Assembly (NCBI GenBank): GCA_021162845.1 | Contig: JAGGXX010000027.1 | Location: forward strand, 60,957 to 124,956 | Length of the DNA stretch: 64,000 nt | Origin: Thermoprotei archaeon | Lineage (GTDB): Archaea; Thermoproteota; Thermoprotei; QMSL01; B3-G16 | Reading direction: 5' to 3' | Part shown: piece after piece, positions 43,925 through 52,958 of the stretch | Layout of the letters: every line of letters starts with the position of its first letter | Position numbering within the stretch: position 1 is the stretch's first letter | Position numbers and translations under genes: made by a program | Notes under the pieces: model-generated | Database searches by the model: none | What the model was told of the DNA's origin: nothing | The model's input: the letters and a program-made list of their open reading frames with translations, nothing else

Positions 43925-44155
43925 TTATATCTCACCTTTAAGCTCTTCCATTATAGAACTCCAGGCCTTCATCATTTCCATAGCCTCCTTCTCGTTAATC
44001 TTAGCAATTATGGCTCCAGCGTGGACTATCACGTAATCACCAACTTTTAAGTTAGGGACTAAAAAGGCGTCCACATCCTTCATTATGCCACCATAATCCA
44101 CAGTAGCTATATCGCCGTTAATTTTGATCACCCTAGCTGGCACCCCGAGGCACAC
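43925..44155 (-). CDS. hypC: Hydrogenase maturation chaperone HypC
   Basis: The 76-aa protein begins MCLGVPARVI, with the essential Cys2 after Met processing. It then has ATVDYGGIMKDVDAFLVPNLKVGDYVIVHAGAIIAKINEKEA, the HypC/HupF fold. It binds the hydrogenase large subunit precursor and HypD. It is encoded between hypE and hypF on the opposite strand. Confidence 0.94.
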   Translation of the reverse strand: MCLGVPARVIKINGDIATVDYGGIMKDVDAFLVPNLKVGDYVIVHAGAIIAKINEKEAMEMMKAWSSIMEELKGEI

Positions 44156-44209
44156 GAACTGCCACCTTAATGTATATAGCTATGCACTTTCATAAATGTA
44201 AGGGACACA

Positions 44210-46534
44210 ATGCCACTTGAGGCAAAGGTCATAAGGGTCATAGGTCTTGTCCAAGGGGTTGGGTTCAGGCCCTTCGTGTATCGCATTGCTAAGGATAATG
44301 GCCTTAAGGGCTATGTTAGGAATCTAGGGGGAGCAGAGGTAGAAATCCATGTCGAAGGGGAAGAGAGAGCCATAATGAGGTTCCTAGACCAATTAGTTAA
44401 CGAAAAGCCCCCACCCGCCAGGATAGAGAAAATAGACGTCGAAGCCGTTAGGCCACGAGGATATAGGGATTTTATAATAAGCAAGAGCGATGAGGCCAGC
44501 GTACGCCTCTCGATGATCCCCCTCGATCTAGGCATATGCGACGAGTGCCTTAGAGAAATTTTGGATCCTGGGAGCAGATGGTATCTATATCCCTTCAACT
44601 CCTGTGCATGGTGTGGACCACGTTTCACAATGCTTGAGAGGCTACCCTACGACAGGGAGAACACGGCCATGCGCGACTTTCCACTATGTCTAGAGTGCAC
44701 GAGGGAATATGAGGATCCACTAAACGTTAGGAGGTTTCACGCGGAGGGCATCAGTTGCCCTCGCTGTGGTCCTAAAGTCTATCTAGTTGATGGAGATGGA
44801 GGAGTTCTCAACGTTAAAGACCCTATAAAGGAAGCCGTAACCCTCCTAGAGGAGGGGAACATAGTAGCTATTAAGGGCATAGGGGGATTTCATCTAGCGA
44901 CCATAGCCACCGATGATGACGTGGTGCTAAAGCTACGGAAGAGGAAGAGACGCCCTCAAAAACCCTTCGCCTTAATGGCTCTTAGCATGGAAGTAGTGAG
45001 GAGGTTAATTTACGTAGATAAGCTCATAGAGGGGCTCTTAACATCCCCAGAGAGGCCGATAGTGGTTTCTAAGGCTAAAGAGGATAATGAGGTCTCGAAA
45101 TGGGTAGCACCGGGCCTGGACAGCCTAGGCGTGATGTTACCCTACACTGGGCTACATTACCTGATATTGATGAATAGCGATGATAAGTTCCTCATAATGA
45201 CAAGCGGGAACCCAAGCGGTGAGCCGATATGTAAGGGGAACGAGGAGGCTATTAAGAAGTTAAGAGGTGTAGCCGATTACTTCCTCCTTCATAACCGTAG
45301 GATCGTAAACAGAGCGGATGATAGTGTTATAAGGATCACAGCGGGGAATGCATTCTTCTTGAGGAGGAGCCGCGGCTTTGCCCCCGGATGGATATCACTG
45401 CCATTTAGATTGAGGAAGCCCATAATAGCCTTTGGTGGACTTCTCTCTAATGTGGCTGCCTTGGGCATAAAAGAATACGCCATTCCCACTCAGTTTTTGG
45501 GGGACATGGACGATTGGGATAGCTTAAGGTACCTCGAAGAGGCTCTTGGCTTCCTCCTAAGGGCCTATGATGTAAGCCCAAGGGAAGCTATTATAGTGGC
45601 CGATTTAAACCCCACATATACTACAAGGAGGCTTGCTGAGGAGTGGAGCAAAGCATATGGCGGTAAGCTGCTTTTGGTACAACACCATCACGCTCATATA
45701 GCGTCTGTAATGGCTGAAAGAGGGTTAGGCTTAGAGGAGGAAGTCGTCGGAATAGCAATAGATGGAGCGGGGTATGGTCCTGATGGCAGCGTATGGGGTG
45801 GTGAGATCCTCATTGCCTCGTATTCCGGATATGAGAGGGTCGGACACTTAAGGGTACAGGTCATGCCCGGTGGGGATTTAGCTACACTTTATCCTGCAAG
45901 GATGCTAATAGGCGTGTTGTCCTCCATCTTCGATAGAAATGAGCTAGAGGAACTCATCCTCAGAAAGTTCACCCACTTGATTAGAGGACTACCTTATCGG
46001 GAAAGGGAGCTACACGTAATACTAAGCCAAGCATATGGGGGGAGGATGCCTAAGACCTCAAGCTTAGGCCGTTTCTTAGACGCCGTGTCAGCTTTGTTGG
46101 GAATATGCTTAAGGAGAACCTATGAAGGAGAGCCTGCGATTAAGCTTGAAGCCTATGCCTCAAAGGGCGAAGAGGTAGAGCTAGCAACGCCTATACGGAG
46201 CGATGGCAAAGGGATGATGGTTTTAGATACAAGTGAGGTAATGAGGGATGTAATGAACATGTTAGAAGAGTGTGATGGACCCACCATAGCTAGGAGCGTG
46301 CAGTATTCACTGGGCAGGGGATTAGGTCTTATCGCCCTTAGGGCTATGAGGCGCAGACACAAGTACATCGTAGTCTCGGGAGGTGCTGCAGTTAACAACT
46401 ACATACTTAAGGGTATCATGAGCGTAGTCGGAGACAAGGCTACTTTACTCCTACCGAGAAAGATGCCTCCAGGGGATGGCGGATTATGTCTTGGGCAAAT
46501 AGTAATAGCCTACAATAGGATGATGGGTGAGTAA
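44210..46534 (+). CDS. hypF: Carbamoyltransferase HypF
   Basis: The 774-aa multidomain enzyme starts with an acylphosphatase domain (VQGVGFRPFVYRIA). Two Cys4 zinc fingers follow (CDECLREI...CAWCGPRF and CLECTREYEDP...CPRCGPK), then a YrdC-like domain (IVAIKGIGGFHLA, KRRPQKPFALM). A Kae1-like carbamoyltransferase domain closes the protein (FGGLLSNVAALG, HHHAHIASVMAERG, AIDGAGYGPDGSVWGGE). It uses carbamoyl phosphate to modify HypE. It overlaps the maturation protease gene by 8 nt. Confidence 0.95.
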   Translation: MPLEAKVIRVIGLVQGVGFRPFVYRIAKDNGLKGYVRNLGGAEVEIHVEGEERAIMRFLDQLVNEKPPPARIEKIDVEAVRPRGYRDFIISKSDEASVRLSMIPLDLGICDECLREILDPGSRWYLYPFNSCAWCGPRFTMLERLPYDRENTAMRDFPLCLECTREYEDPLNVRRFHAEGISCPRCGPKVYLVDGDGGVLNVKDPIKEAVTLLEEGNIVAIKGIGGFHLATIATDDDVVLKLRKRKRRPQKPFALMALSMEVVRRLIYVDKLIEGLLTSPERPIVVSKAKEDNEVSKWVAPGLDSLGVMLPYTGLHYLILMNSDDKFLIMTSGNPSGEPICKGNEEAIKKLRGVADYFLLHNRRIVNRADDSVIRITAGNAFFLRRSRGFAPGWISLPFRLRKPIIAFGGLLSNVAALGIKEYAIPTQFLGDMDDWDSLRYLEEALGFLLRAYDVSPREAIIVADLNPTYTTRRLAEEWSKAYGGKLLLVQHHHAHIASVMAERGLGLEEEVVGIAIDGAGYGPDGSVWGGEILIASYSGYERVGHLRVQVMPGGDLATLYPARMLIGVLSSIFDRNELEELILRKFTHLIRGLPYRERELHVILSQAYGGRMPKTSSLGRFLDAVSALLGICLRRTYEGEPAIKLEAYASKGEEVELATPIRSDGKGMMVLDTSEVMRDVMNMLEECDGPTIARSVQYSLGRGLGLIALRAMRRRHKYIVVSGGAAVNNYILKGIMSVVGDKATLLLPRKMPPGDGGLCLGQIVIAYNRMMGE

Positions 46535-47054
46535 GTTGATAGATGATCTAAGGGAGGCCATTGAGGGTAGGGATGTATTGATAGTGGGCCTGGGAAACAG
46601 GATACGTGGAGATGATGGCGTGGGCGCATACGTAGCCGAGGAACTCCTCAAAAGGGGTGTTGATAATGTCCTGAATGCAGAGAATGCGGTAGAGAACGTG
46701 TTATCGATCATCGCGATGAAAAAGCCAGACGTGATCATATTAATAGATGCAATTGATGGTGAATTAGAGCCGGGTAACGTGATCTTCGGGACCTTAGAGG
46801 GAATTAGCGATAAGGGATGTCGTTTGATCACCACACATAATATGCCCTTGACGCTTATGATGGAGATCCTTAAGGAGTTAATGGGAAAAATGCCTAGGGT
46901 TTACATACTCGGCATTCAGATAGAGAGGATAGACGTAAGGGACGAACTGAGTCCTAGGGTGAAGGAAAGTGCGGATATTATCGTCGGGATACTGCAACAC
47001 CTTCTAAGCGGATCTCAGTCCTACAAACCTTCAATAAAGCCCGGTAGCATCTAG
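46527..47054 (+). CDS. Hydrogenase maturation protease (HycI/HyaD family)
   Basis: The 175-aa protease has the family opening VLIVGLGNRIRGDDGVGAYVAEEL with the nickel-sensing aspartate, then IILIDAIDG and TTHNMPLTLMMEI. These enzymes cut off the C-terminal tail of the large subunit after nickel is inserted. The only visible substrate is the D-like large subunit of this window, which carries a 33-residue tail after DPCIACMDR. It starts within the hypF 3' end. hypA and hypB are not in the window. Confidence 0.92.
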   Translation: MSKLIDDLREAIEGRDVLIVGLGNRIRGDDGVGAYVAEELLKRGVDNVLNAENAVENVLSIIAMKKPDVIILIDAIDGELEPGNVIFGTLEGISDKGCRLITTHNMPLTLMMEILKELMGKMPRVYILGIQIERIDVRDELSPRVKESADIIVGILQHLLSGSQSYKPSIKPGSI

Positions 47055-47149
47055 TGGGATGAGTTCCATTGAGGAACTTAAAATGAAGTGCTTTATCTCC
47101 CTGATCTTTCATGACGATGCGAAAATGAGGAGATTAAGGAATCGGCAAA

Positions 47150-47557
47150 TCACTCTATTATGGTCTTAAGAACTCCAAGTACGGAGTGTAACTTAGGCAA
47201 GTCTGCTCTTCTGAGTAATTGTGGGAGTAACTTCTTCAATAGATAATCTTCGTCCAGCACAGTGCTCCTCTGCATCTCATCTATTAACCTACACGCTTCA
47301 TCTATGGAATACATGGCCTCTCCTATGAGGCTGAGGTAGGCCTTATATAGTCTCCTCAGCGGCTCATAGGACGTCTGGGATAGCATGATCTGAAGTACAC
47401 GATGTAGTTCGGTTAAAGACGAGAGGAGGTCCAAGAGTGCGGAATGAAGCTCCTGAAGAGTAATCCTCTTATCCTTTATGGCTAAGAGTTGGTCTATATT
47501 GTTAAGCACGTGGCCTATAAGATCGGGCACTCGGGATCTAGACCCTTCTCCTTGCAT
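47150..47557 (-). CDS. Hypothetical helical protein (135 aa)
   Basis: The protein is almost entirely helical and leucine-rich (LLSSLTELHRVLQIMLSQTSYEPL, YKAYLSLIGEAMYSIDEACRLIDEM), with no membrane segment. I do not recognise it. It lies convergent to the maturation protease gene, with AT-rich DNA upstream. A role as a small helical-bundle or adaptor protein is possible. Confidence 0.5.
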   Translation of the reverse strand: MQGEGSRSRVPDLIGHVLNNIDQLLAIKDKRITLQELHSALLDLLSSLTELHRVLQIMLSQTSYEPLRRLYKAYLSLIGEAMYSIDEACRLIDEMQRSTVLDEDYLLKKLLPQLLRRADLPKLHSVLGVLKTIIE

Positions 47558-47909
47558 AGCATACTGGTCTACATTCCTTTATAGGCTATATAGTAAATGT
47601 ACAAAATAAAGTTATTATGGAAATTTTTTCTAGATGAAATCTCTTAACTAATTCATCAAGCGACCCATTATCGTTCATTTATTTAAGCAAGAATTAATGT
47701 TGTTTTTTGTTTTACCATAAATGGCTGTACATCTTTCCATGAAATCGGTACTGCATGTATTATTTATGTAAATCCAGGAAGTACTTAAAACACCAAAATG
47801 AATTATTTCAATAATATTGAACATTAATACTTGTTATTTTAATTACTTTAGAACAAAATAAGATTATAGCTATGTAAGTATTGGTTTTTATTTGGGATAG
47901 ATGTGATAT
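47558..47909. other. AT-rich intergenic region, about 350 nt
   Basis: This is markedly A/T-richer than its surroundings, with poly-T and poly-A stretches (GTTTTTTGTTTTACC, TTGTTATTTTAATTACTTTAG). I see no ORF with a good start, no tRNA and no clear repeat. It lies between the 3' end of the two-HTH regulator and the start of the helical protein, so it may hold the latter's promoter and a terminator. Confidence 0.3.
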
Positions 47910-49037
47910 CTATTTGGATTCATCTAAGGGACCCAAGGACCGTTCCAATTCCATTCCTCGAGCCCTAGGTCTAAGACTCTGCAGAATATCGAGTAACTCC
48001 TCACTCAAAATCCATTTACCATTTTTGAACACCTCACTACCATGTGGTATCGTAAAGGCTTGGATGTACCTCGAATCGATGAAGCCCTCATACTTGAAAT
48101 GCCTTATCTTTCTGTGGGCTTTTAGTTTGCTTAATAAGTCCACGAAGGGAAGGAGCTCGTTATAGGGCATTTGGACTAGCATTAGCATGCTCGGTCGATA
48201 TCTGAAGGGTATCATGACGCGGATGTGTATATTTTCGAGCATGACGCTGACGAAATGCATCATATATTGAATGTTCATGAAGTCGATTCTATATAGGGAG
48301 AGGGGAATTTCTTCCAAGGAAGTGAAAGTCATGTTGATATCATAGTGCCTTATGATGGGCTTGACGTGATTGATGTAGTGGTACCATACCTTCTGAGGGT
48401 ATGTGCCGAGCATGCGTGCTACCTTTGCCAGCGGCGTTAATGCGTCCTTATGTAACTCCTTGATTATTTCCAGATCCACTTCATCTAATATCTGAGGGAC
48501 TAGCCGTTGGTCAAAGATGTCGAATATGGGTGACTTACTGATCAGGGTGCGTTCAATTTTATCCCAAGGACATATGTATTCACGGGATTCGGCATCAAAG
48601 TACTTAGAGGATGGGCGCCATTTGATGGGATTTAACAGCGGTAAATACGTACCAGTGCTGAACAGGGATTTAACGATGCTTAGGATCTCCCCCTCTAGGT
48701 GGATCGGGGGGACGAGCACGAATAGGGATCTCGGTCCTTCAGGTGAGATCAGGCGAGTTACTGATAAGACATAACATCTTCTCAACAATGAAGCCTTAAT
48801 AGGTAGGTCTTGAGGCTGGTTCTCGCTTAGGTAAATGCCATAGCTTAACCCCATAGCGAAATAGTCAGGCTCGACGGTGACCCTACCGTACTTATAGAGC
48901 TTACGAACACGTCTTCTCACAGTTTCATCGGTTACGCCTACTCGCCTAGCTATCTCCGATAAGTTCGTGCTTCGGTATAAGCACTCGAGGATCCTAATGT
49001 CGACTAAGTCGAATTCTGGGAGCTTCAAGATAACCAC
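47910..49037 (-). CDS. Two-HTH transcription regulator (AsnC-like HTH duplicated)
   Basis: The 375-aa protein has an N-terminal winged-HTH (VDIRILECLYRSTNLSEIARRVGVTDETVRRRVRKLYKYG). A second HTH-like region follows near residues 190-230 (VDLEIIKELHKDALTPLAKVARMLGTYPQKVWYHYINHV), each followed by an alpha/beta domain. This looks like a fused duplication of an Lrp/AsnC-type unit that would bind DNA as an intrinsic dimer. It is a single gene; no obvious target is adjacent apart from the divergent exporter genes. Confidence 0.7.
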   Translation of the reverse strand: MVILKLPEFDLVDIRILECLYRSTNLSEIARRVGVTDETVRRRVRKLYKYGRVTVEPDYFAMGLSYGIYLSENQPQDLPIKASLLRRCYVLSVTRLISPEGPRSLFVLVPPIHLEGEILSIVKSLFSTGTYLPLLNPIKWRPSSKYFDAESREYICPWDKIERTLISKSPIFDIFDQRLVPQILDEVDLEIIKELHKDALTPLAKVARMLGTYPQKVWYHYINHVKPIIRHYDINMTFTSLEEIPLSLYRIDFMNIQYMMHFVSVMLENIHIRVMIPFRYRPSMLMLVQMPYNELLPFVDLLSKLKAHRKIRHFKYEGFIDSRYIQAFTIPHGSEVFKNGKWILSEELLDILQSLRPRARGMELERSLGPLDESK

Positions 49038-49149
49038 ATCGCTCTAGATACCTATGCCTCACTCAGCTTATTTATGCTTAAGCGTTTATTAGTTGTTGAA
49101 TTTAACTACTAAGAGTGCGCTTTCATATCAGTCGAACTAATAGCTTAAC

Positions 49150-50025
49150 ATGTTCGATAGCATGAGCGCTAGAGGGTGGGAGGACATGAATGCCAAAAGA
49201 GGTGTAGTAACGCTTACATTGGTGACTATGCTCTGGGGTACTACGTTTCCGGCCATAAAGGTCATAATGAAGTTACTGGACGCTACCTCCTATGCTGGTT
49301 ATCGATCGATGATAGCGGCATTGGCCATGCTGCCCCTTATCGGTAAGAAGGCATTCGAAAACGATAGGGTTCTTAAGGGTGGGATAATACTTGGCCTACT
49401 TTATTTCACGGGTCTAGCATTACAGGCCTGGGGCATCAAATATACCACGGCTTCAAGTGCAGCTTTCATAACAAGCTTCAACGTACCCCTCGTCTGCCTT
49501 TTAGAAGTACTCATATTGAGACGTAGGCCATCACGCGAATTGCTCATCTCAATGATGATGGCAGTACTAGGCGTATTACTTCTATCACTGGAGCCTGGAA
49601 GCTATAGGCTTTCATATGGCGACATCATAGTGTTAGCCTGTACTATTTTCTGGGCGCTCCAAGTGATTTTCATCGATAGGTACTCAAGGGAATGCTCGGT
49701 TATACCTTTAGCTTTCATGCAACTGATGATCTCAGGCGTAGTAGGCATAGCCTTAAGCGCTTCGTTAGGCGAGCCAGTTAGATTAGATTTCAGCTCCTGG
49801 ATCCTATTAGCATATCTAGCAGTCGTGTGCTCAAGCCTCACATGCGTACTTCAGATTTATGGGCAGAGGTATACGACGTCCACCCAAGCAGCAATAATAT
49901 ACACCCTAGAGCCAGTATTTGCTTCAGCATTCTCTTCCATTTTACTAGGGGAGATCTTGACAGCGAGACAGTATGCGGGGGCTATGCTGATAGTGGTCGC
50001 AACCTATATGGCTTCAAAGGCTTGA
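49150..50025 (+). CDS. EamA/DMT-family transporter
   Basis: The 291-aa protein has ten membrane helices in two EamA repeats. The first is MLWGTTFPAIKVIMKLLDATSYAGYRSMIAALAML...YTTASSAAFITSFNVPLV; the second is GDIIVLACTIFWALQVIFIDRYS...TTSTQAAIIYTLEPVFAS. Such proteins move amino acids, nucleosides or other metabolites, usually outward. The start may be ATG 49150 or ATG 49186; a GGGAGG lies very near the latter. It is divergent from the two-HTH regulator. Confidence 0.85.
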   Translation: MFDSMSARGWEDMNAKRGVVTLTLVTMLWGTTFPAIKVIMKLLDATSYAGYRSMIAALAMLPLIGKKAFENDRVLKGGIILGLLYFTGLALQAWGIKYTTASSAAFITSFNVPLVCLLEVLILRRRPSRELLISMMMAVLGVLLLSLEPGSYRLSYGDIIVLACTIFWALQVIFIDRYSRECSVIPLAFMQLMISGVVGIALSASLGEPVRLDFSSWILLAYLAVVCSSLTCVLQIYGQRYTTSTQAAIIYTLEPVFASAFSSILLGEILTARQYAGAMLIVVATYMASKA

Positions 50026-50056
50026 GGATCTCCCCCTAATCCCCTTTAGGCGGAAC

Positions 50057-50064
50057 TTATAAAT
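50057..50064 (+). promoter_or_regulatory. TATA box of the small ORF-MFS unit
   Basis: TTATAAAT lies 26-33 nt before the ATG at 50090, so transcription should start at or next to that ATG. Confidence 0.45.
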
Positions 50065-50089
50065 GGGAAGTGAACATACTTTAAGGCTC

Positions 50090-50227
50090 ATGGATGTTCA
50101 CATGTTGCTCAAGGCAGTCAGTCATAGTGTAAGATCCTTCCATTCAGAGGATCTCGAAGGGGCTCATTTAGGCTTTAAGTGTCATGAAGGGGAGAACGAT
50201 TCTCCAATGAATGTCTCCCGAGGTTAA
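50090..50227 (+). CDS. Possible leaderless small protein (45 aa) ahead of the MFS gene
   Basis: The ORF starts at the ATG expected to coincide with the transcription start given by the upstream TATA box. It ends in a TAA that overlaps the MFS start codon by one base (TAATG). The peptide (MDVHMLLKAVSHSVRSF...MNVSRG) has no recognisable domain and contains several His residues. The TAATG junction and leaderless geometry suggest translational coupling or a leader-peptide role. It could also be a chance ORF. Confidence 0.35.
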   Translation: MDVHMLLKAVSHSVRSFHSEDLEGAHLGFKCHEGENDSPMNVSRG

Positions 50228-51420
50228 TGGATATGAGCCGCCTTAAAGCTTCCATAATGATCCTCACTACAATAAACATACTCTACATGGCCGTGGGGAG
50301 CCTAACGTATCCTGTGATACCTCTCTACTTAACTAGCTTGAATATGGACATAGTGATGATAAGCAATATAGTAGCGATATTATCCGCTTCAAGCTTCATC
50401 TCACAGATCCTATGGGGCTGGATGTCCGATAAGGTCGAGTATAAGGCATACCTGATAGCAACGGGATCAGCACTAACCTGTATAGCGTATGCCCTTTCAG
50501 CGTTAACTAACAGTTTATTGTTCTTAGTCCTGCTATGGATATTAGCCAATGTCAGCGGCTCAGCTGCCTTCACTCCATCGATGGCCCTTGTGGCCGATGA
50601 AGCCAAGAGAGGGGATATGGGTAAAGCTATGGGGCTATTCTGGGCTGGTGGATCTCTCGGATGGGCGTTCCCCTTGTTATTCGCCGGCTATTTACTTGAG
50701 GAATACGGGATCAACATGATATTGGCCTTATGCGCTCTGCTCTCAGGGACAATCACTCTCTTGACATTAGAGACCATAAGGCGTGGGACATTAAGGCTAA
50801 CATCGAGGAGAAGAAGAGAGGGGAAACTGGGGCTTAGGGATGTATTAAGCCCAGCCCTCATGACCTTATACTTGACTTCGTTGATCTTTTACATAGGTGA
50901 TCTGGTGAAGAACGTTTACGTACCACAATTCCACGTGCGTGAGCTAAAGCTCGAAACATGGCTTACGACATTCATACTCAGCCTTGCCAGCTGGGCTGAG
51001 ATACCCCTCTTAATACTATTCGGTGTCCTGGTGGATATCATTGGTAGTAAGAACGTATTCTTACTGGGGCTTACGACCGCAGCAGCATACCTTTTCATGA
51101 ATTCCATGACGGAAAACGCCATTGAGGCCATATGCGTTATGATATTTTACGGCATTGTATGGGCTAGTTTCTCCTCCTCAAGCTCTACGTTAATCACGGA
51201 AATCGTAGGGGAAGAGAGACGAGGAATCGCATTAGGGATGCTGAACGCCAATTTCTCCTTAGCTAGCATCATAGGCCCTCCCATGATAGGTCCCTTAATC
51301 GCGATCTATGGTTTTAGAACCTGTTTTAATATGCTCTCGACAGCGTTATTGATCTCGGCCTTACTAGTATCACTCTTCATCAGACCCCATGGTCGTAAAC
51401 CATCTCGTGAACGTGGTTGA
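50227..51420 (+). CDS. Major facilitator superfamily transporter
   Basis: The 397-aa, 12-helix protein has the MFS loop motif (LWGWMSDKVEYKAYLIA) between TM2 and TM3, a TM4-5 region AFTPSMALVADEAKRGDMGKAMGLFWAGGSLGWAF, and a second-half repeat (GVLVDIIGSKNVFLLGL; TEIVGEERRGIALGML). It is probably an exporter, by the resemblance to drug/sugar efflux members. Start ATG follows a GAGG site and overlaps the stop of the small upstream ORF. The substrate is unknown. Confidence 0.88.
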   Translation: MDMSRLKASIMILTTINILYMAVGSLTYPVIPLYLTSLNMDIVMISNIVAILSASSFISQILWGWMSDKVEYKAYLIATGSALTCIAYALSALTNSLLFLVLLWILANVSGSAAFTPSMALVADEAKRGDMGKAMGLFWAGGSLGWAFPLLFAGYLLEEYGINMILALCALLSGTITLLTLETIRRGTLRLTSRRRREGKLGLRDVLSPALMTLYLTSLIFYIGDLVKNVYVPQFHVRELKLETWLTTFILSLASWAEIPLLILFGVLVDIIGSKNVFLLGLTTAAAYLFMNSMTENAIEAICVMIFYGIVWASFSSSSSTLITEIVGEERRGIALGMLNANFSLASIIGPPMIGPLIAIYGFRTCFNMLSTALLISALLVSLFIRPHGRKPSRERG

Positions 51421-51470
51421 CGAAAGAGCGTTAACTCCTCAGGGGACATTCGCTGGTGATAGATGCCATT

Positions 51471-52187
51471 CTAGATCATGCTTTTAAGGCCTAAATACAT
51501 CTCACATAATTCCTCACTTGAAAGTATATCCTTAGAGTAGCCTTCGGCTATGCATTCTCCGGAGACTAGGATATAGGCTCTATCAGAGCATTGAAGGGTC
51601 TTAAGCGCATTCTGCTCTGCTATGAGTATCGAAATGCCCAGCTCCTTCAGCTCTACTAACTTTGATAGGATTAGGGAGGCCGCCTTAGGTGAGAGAGAAG
51701 CCGTCGGCTCGTCCAATATTAGCAACCTAGGTTTAGACATGAGTGCTCTTCCGACAGCTAACAGCTGCCTTTCCCCACCGCTAAGATTGCTCGCTTTGCT
51801 TCGCCTATGCCTTCTTAGCTCGGGGAAGAGCTCGTATATGTTCTCCATGTCCTCTTTCACACGTGATTCTCCCCGCCTTATATAAGCCCCCATCTCTAAG
51901 TTCTCTTCGACCGTAAGGCTTAAGAAGACGTTATTAAGCTGGGGGACGTACCCTATACCCATTTTGACGAGTTTATCCGCACTGACTCCCGTAATGTCAG
52001 TGCCCTCATAGATCACCTCCCCTGAGAATACCCTAGCTAAGCCGACTATGCCCTTGATGAGCGTCGACTTACCGCTACCATTTGGTCCGAGAAGAGCAAC
52101 CATCTCGCCTTTATCGACCACTATTGATATGCCCCTCACTATGGGAACATTGCCATAGCCTACGACTAAGTCCTTAGTTTCGAGCAT
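51471..52187 (-). CDS. livF: Branched-chain amino-acid-type ABC transporter ATPase LivF
   Basis: The 238-aa ATPase has Walker A GPNGSGKST, Q-loop GYVPQLNNVFLSLTVEENLEMG, signature LSGGERQLLAVGRALM and Walker B LLILDEPTASLSP. Length and EQNALK switch region fit the LivF family. It is the last gene of the livK-H-M-G-F operon, 6 nt after livG. Confidence 0.92.
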   Translation of the reverse strand: MLETKDLVVGYGNVPIVRGISIVVDKGEMVALLGPNGSGKSTLIKGIVGLARVFSGEVIYEGTDITGVSADKLVKMGIGYVPQLNNVFLSLTVEENLEMGAYIRRGESRVKEDMENIYELFPELRRHRRSKASNLSGGERQLLAVGRALMSKPRLLILDEPTASLSPKAASLILSKLVELKELGISILIAEQNALKTLQCSDRAYILVSGECIAEGYSKDILSSEELCEMYLGLKSMI

Positions 52188-52193
52188 CTTCCG

Positions 52194-52958
52194 TTATCCT
52201 CCTAAGTAGGTCTCCTTAACTACAGGGTCCTTAATCACATCGTGTGGTTCTCCTTCCGCCACTATCCTTCCCCTGCACATGACGTAAACCCAATCCACGT
52301 TCCTCAAGAGCAGGTTAGCTCTGTGCTCGATTATGAAGAACGTTACATGAAGCTCATCGCGTATCTCCCCTATCTTCTTATATATCTTAGTTGCTAGGAC
52401 TGGGTTTATGCCAGCTGTAGGCTCATCGAGGAGTATGACTTTAGGCCTAGTCATCAAGGCCCTGGCGATTTCCAATAGCTTCATTTGCCCACCGGAGAGC
52501 TCACATGCCCGCCTATCCGCGTACTCCTTAAGGCCTAGTAGGTCCAGTACTTCCTTAGCTTCCATTTCCTTCTCTCTTTCAAACCTACGCCATGCACCTC
52601 GTCTAAGGAAGAGGCCTAACAATCCTTCACCGGGGTTCCCCTCAGATGCTATCAGGAGGTTGTCTAAGACCGTGAGCCTTTGGAGGATTCTAGGAATCTG
52701 GAAAGTCCTAGTTAGACCTAGATCAAACACTTTATGGGGCTTCAGCCCGTCTATACGAGTACCATCAAAGAATATCTTGCCCCTATCAGGCTTATAAAGG
52801 CCACATATTATATTGAATAGCGTCGTCTTACCGCTACCGTTAGGCCCCATTAGGCCGAACATCCCCCCTTTATGTATCGAGAGGGATACGTCGTTTACAA
52901 CTGTTAATCCGCCGAACCTCTTGACCACGCTCTTGAGTGTTAGGATCTCATGTGCCAA
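52194..52958 (-). CDS. livG: Branched-chain amino-acid-type ABC transporter ATPase LivG
   Basis: The 254-aa ATPase has Walker A GPNGSGKTTLFN, the LivG-type GLTRTFQIPRILQRLTVLDNLLIA, signature LSGGQMKLLEIARALM, Walker B VILLDEPTAGINP and the switch FFIIEHR. It pairs with LivF. It overlaps livM by 19 nt. Confidence 0.93.
   Translation of the reverse strand: MAHEILTLKSVVKRFGGLTVVNDVSLSIHKGGMFGLMGPNGSGKTTLFNIICGLYKPDRGKIFFDGTRIDGLKPHKVFDLGLTRTFQIPRILQRLTVLDNLLIASEGNPGEGLLGLFLRRGAWRRFEREKEMEAKEVLDLLGLKEYADRRACELSGGQMKLLEIARALMTRPKVILLDEPTAGINPVLATKIYKKIGEIRDELHVTFFIIEHRANLLLRNVDWVYVMCRGRIVAEGEPHDVIKDPVVKETYLGG

Noticed and set aside
47078-47170. Small plus-strand ORF of 27 aa after the maturation protease gene
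   Set aside because: It has no ribosome site or TATA box at suitable spacing and runs into the end of the antisense gene.
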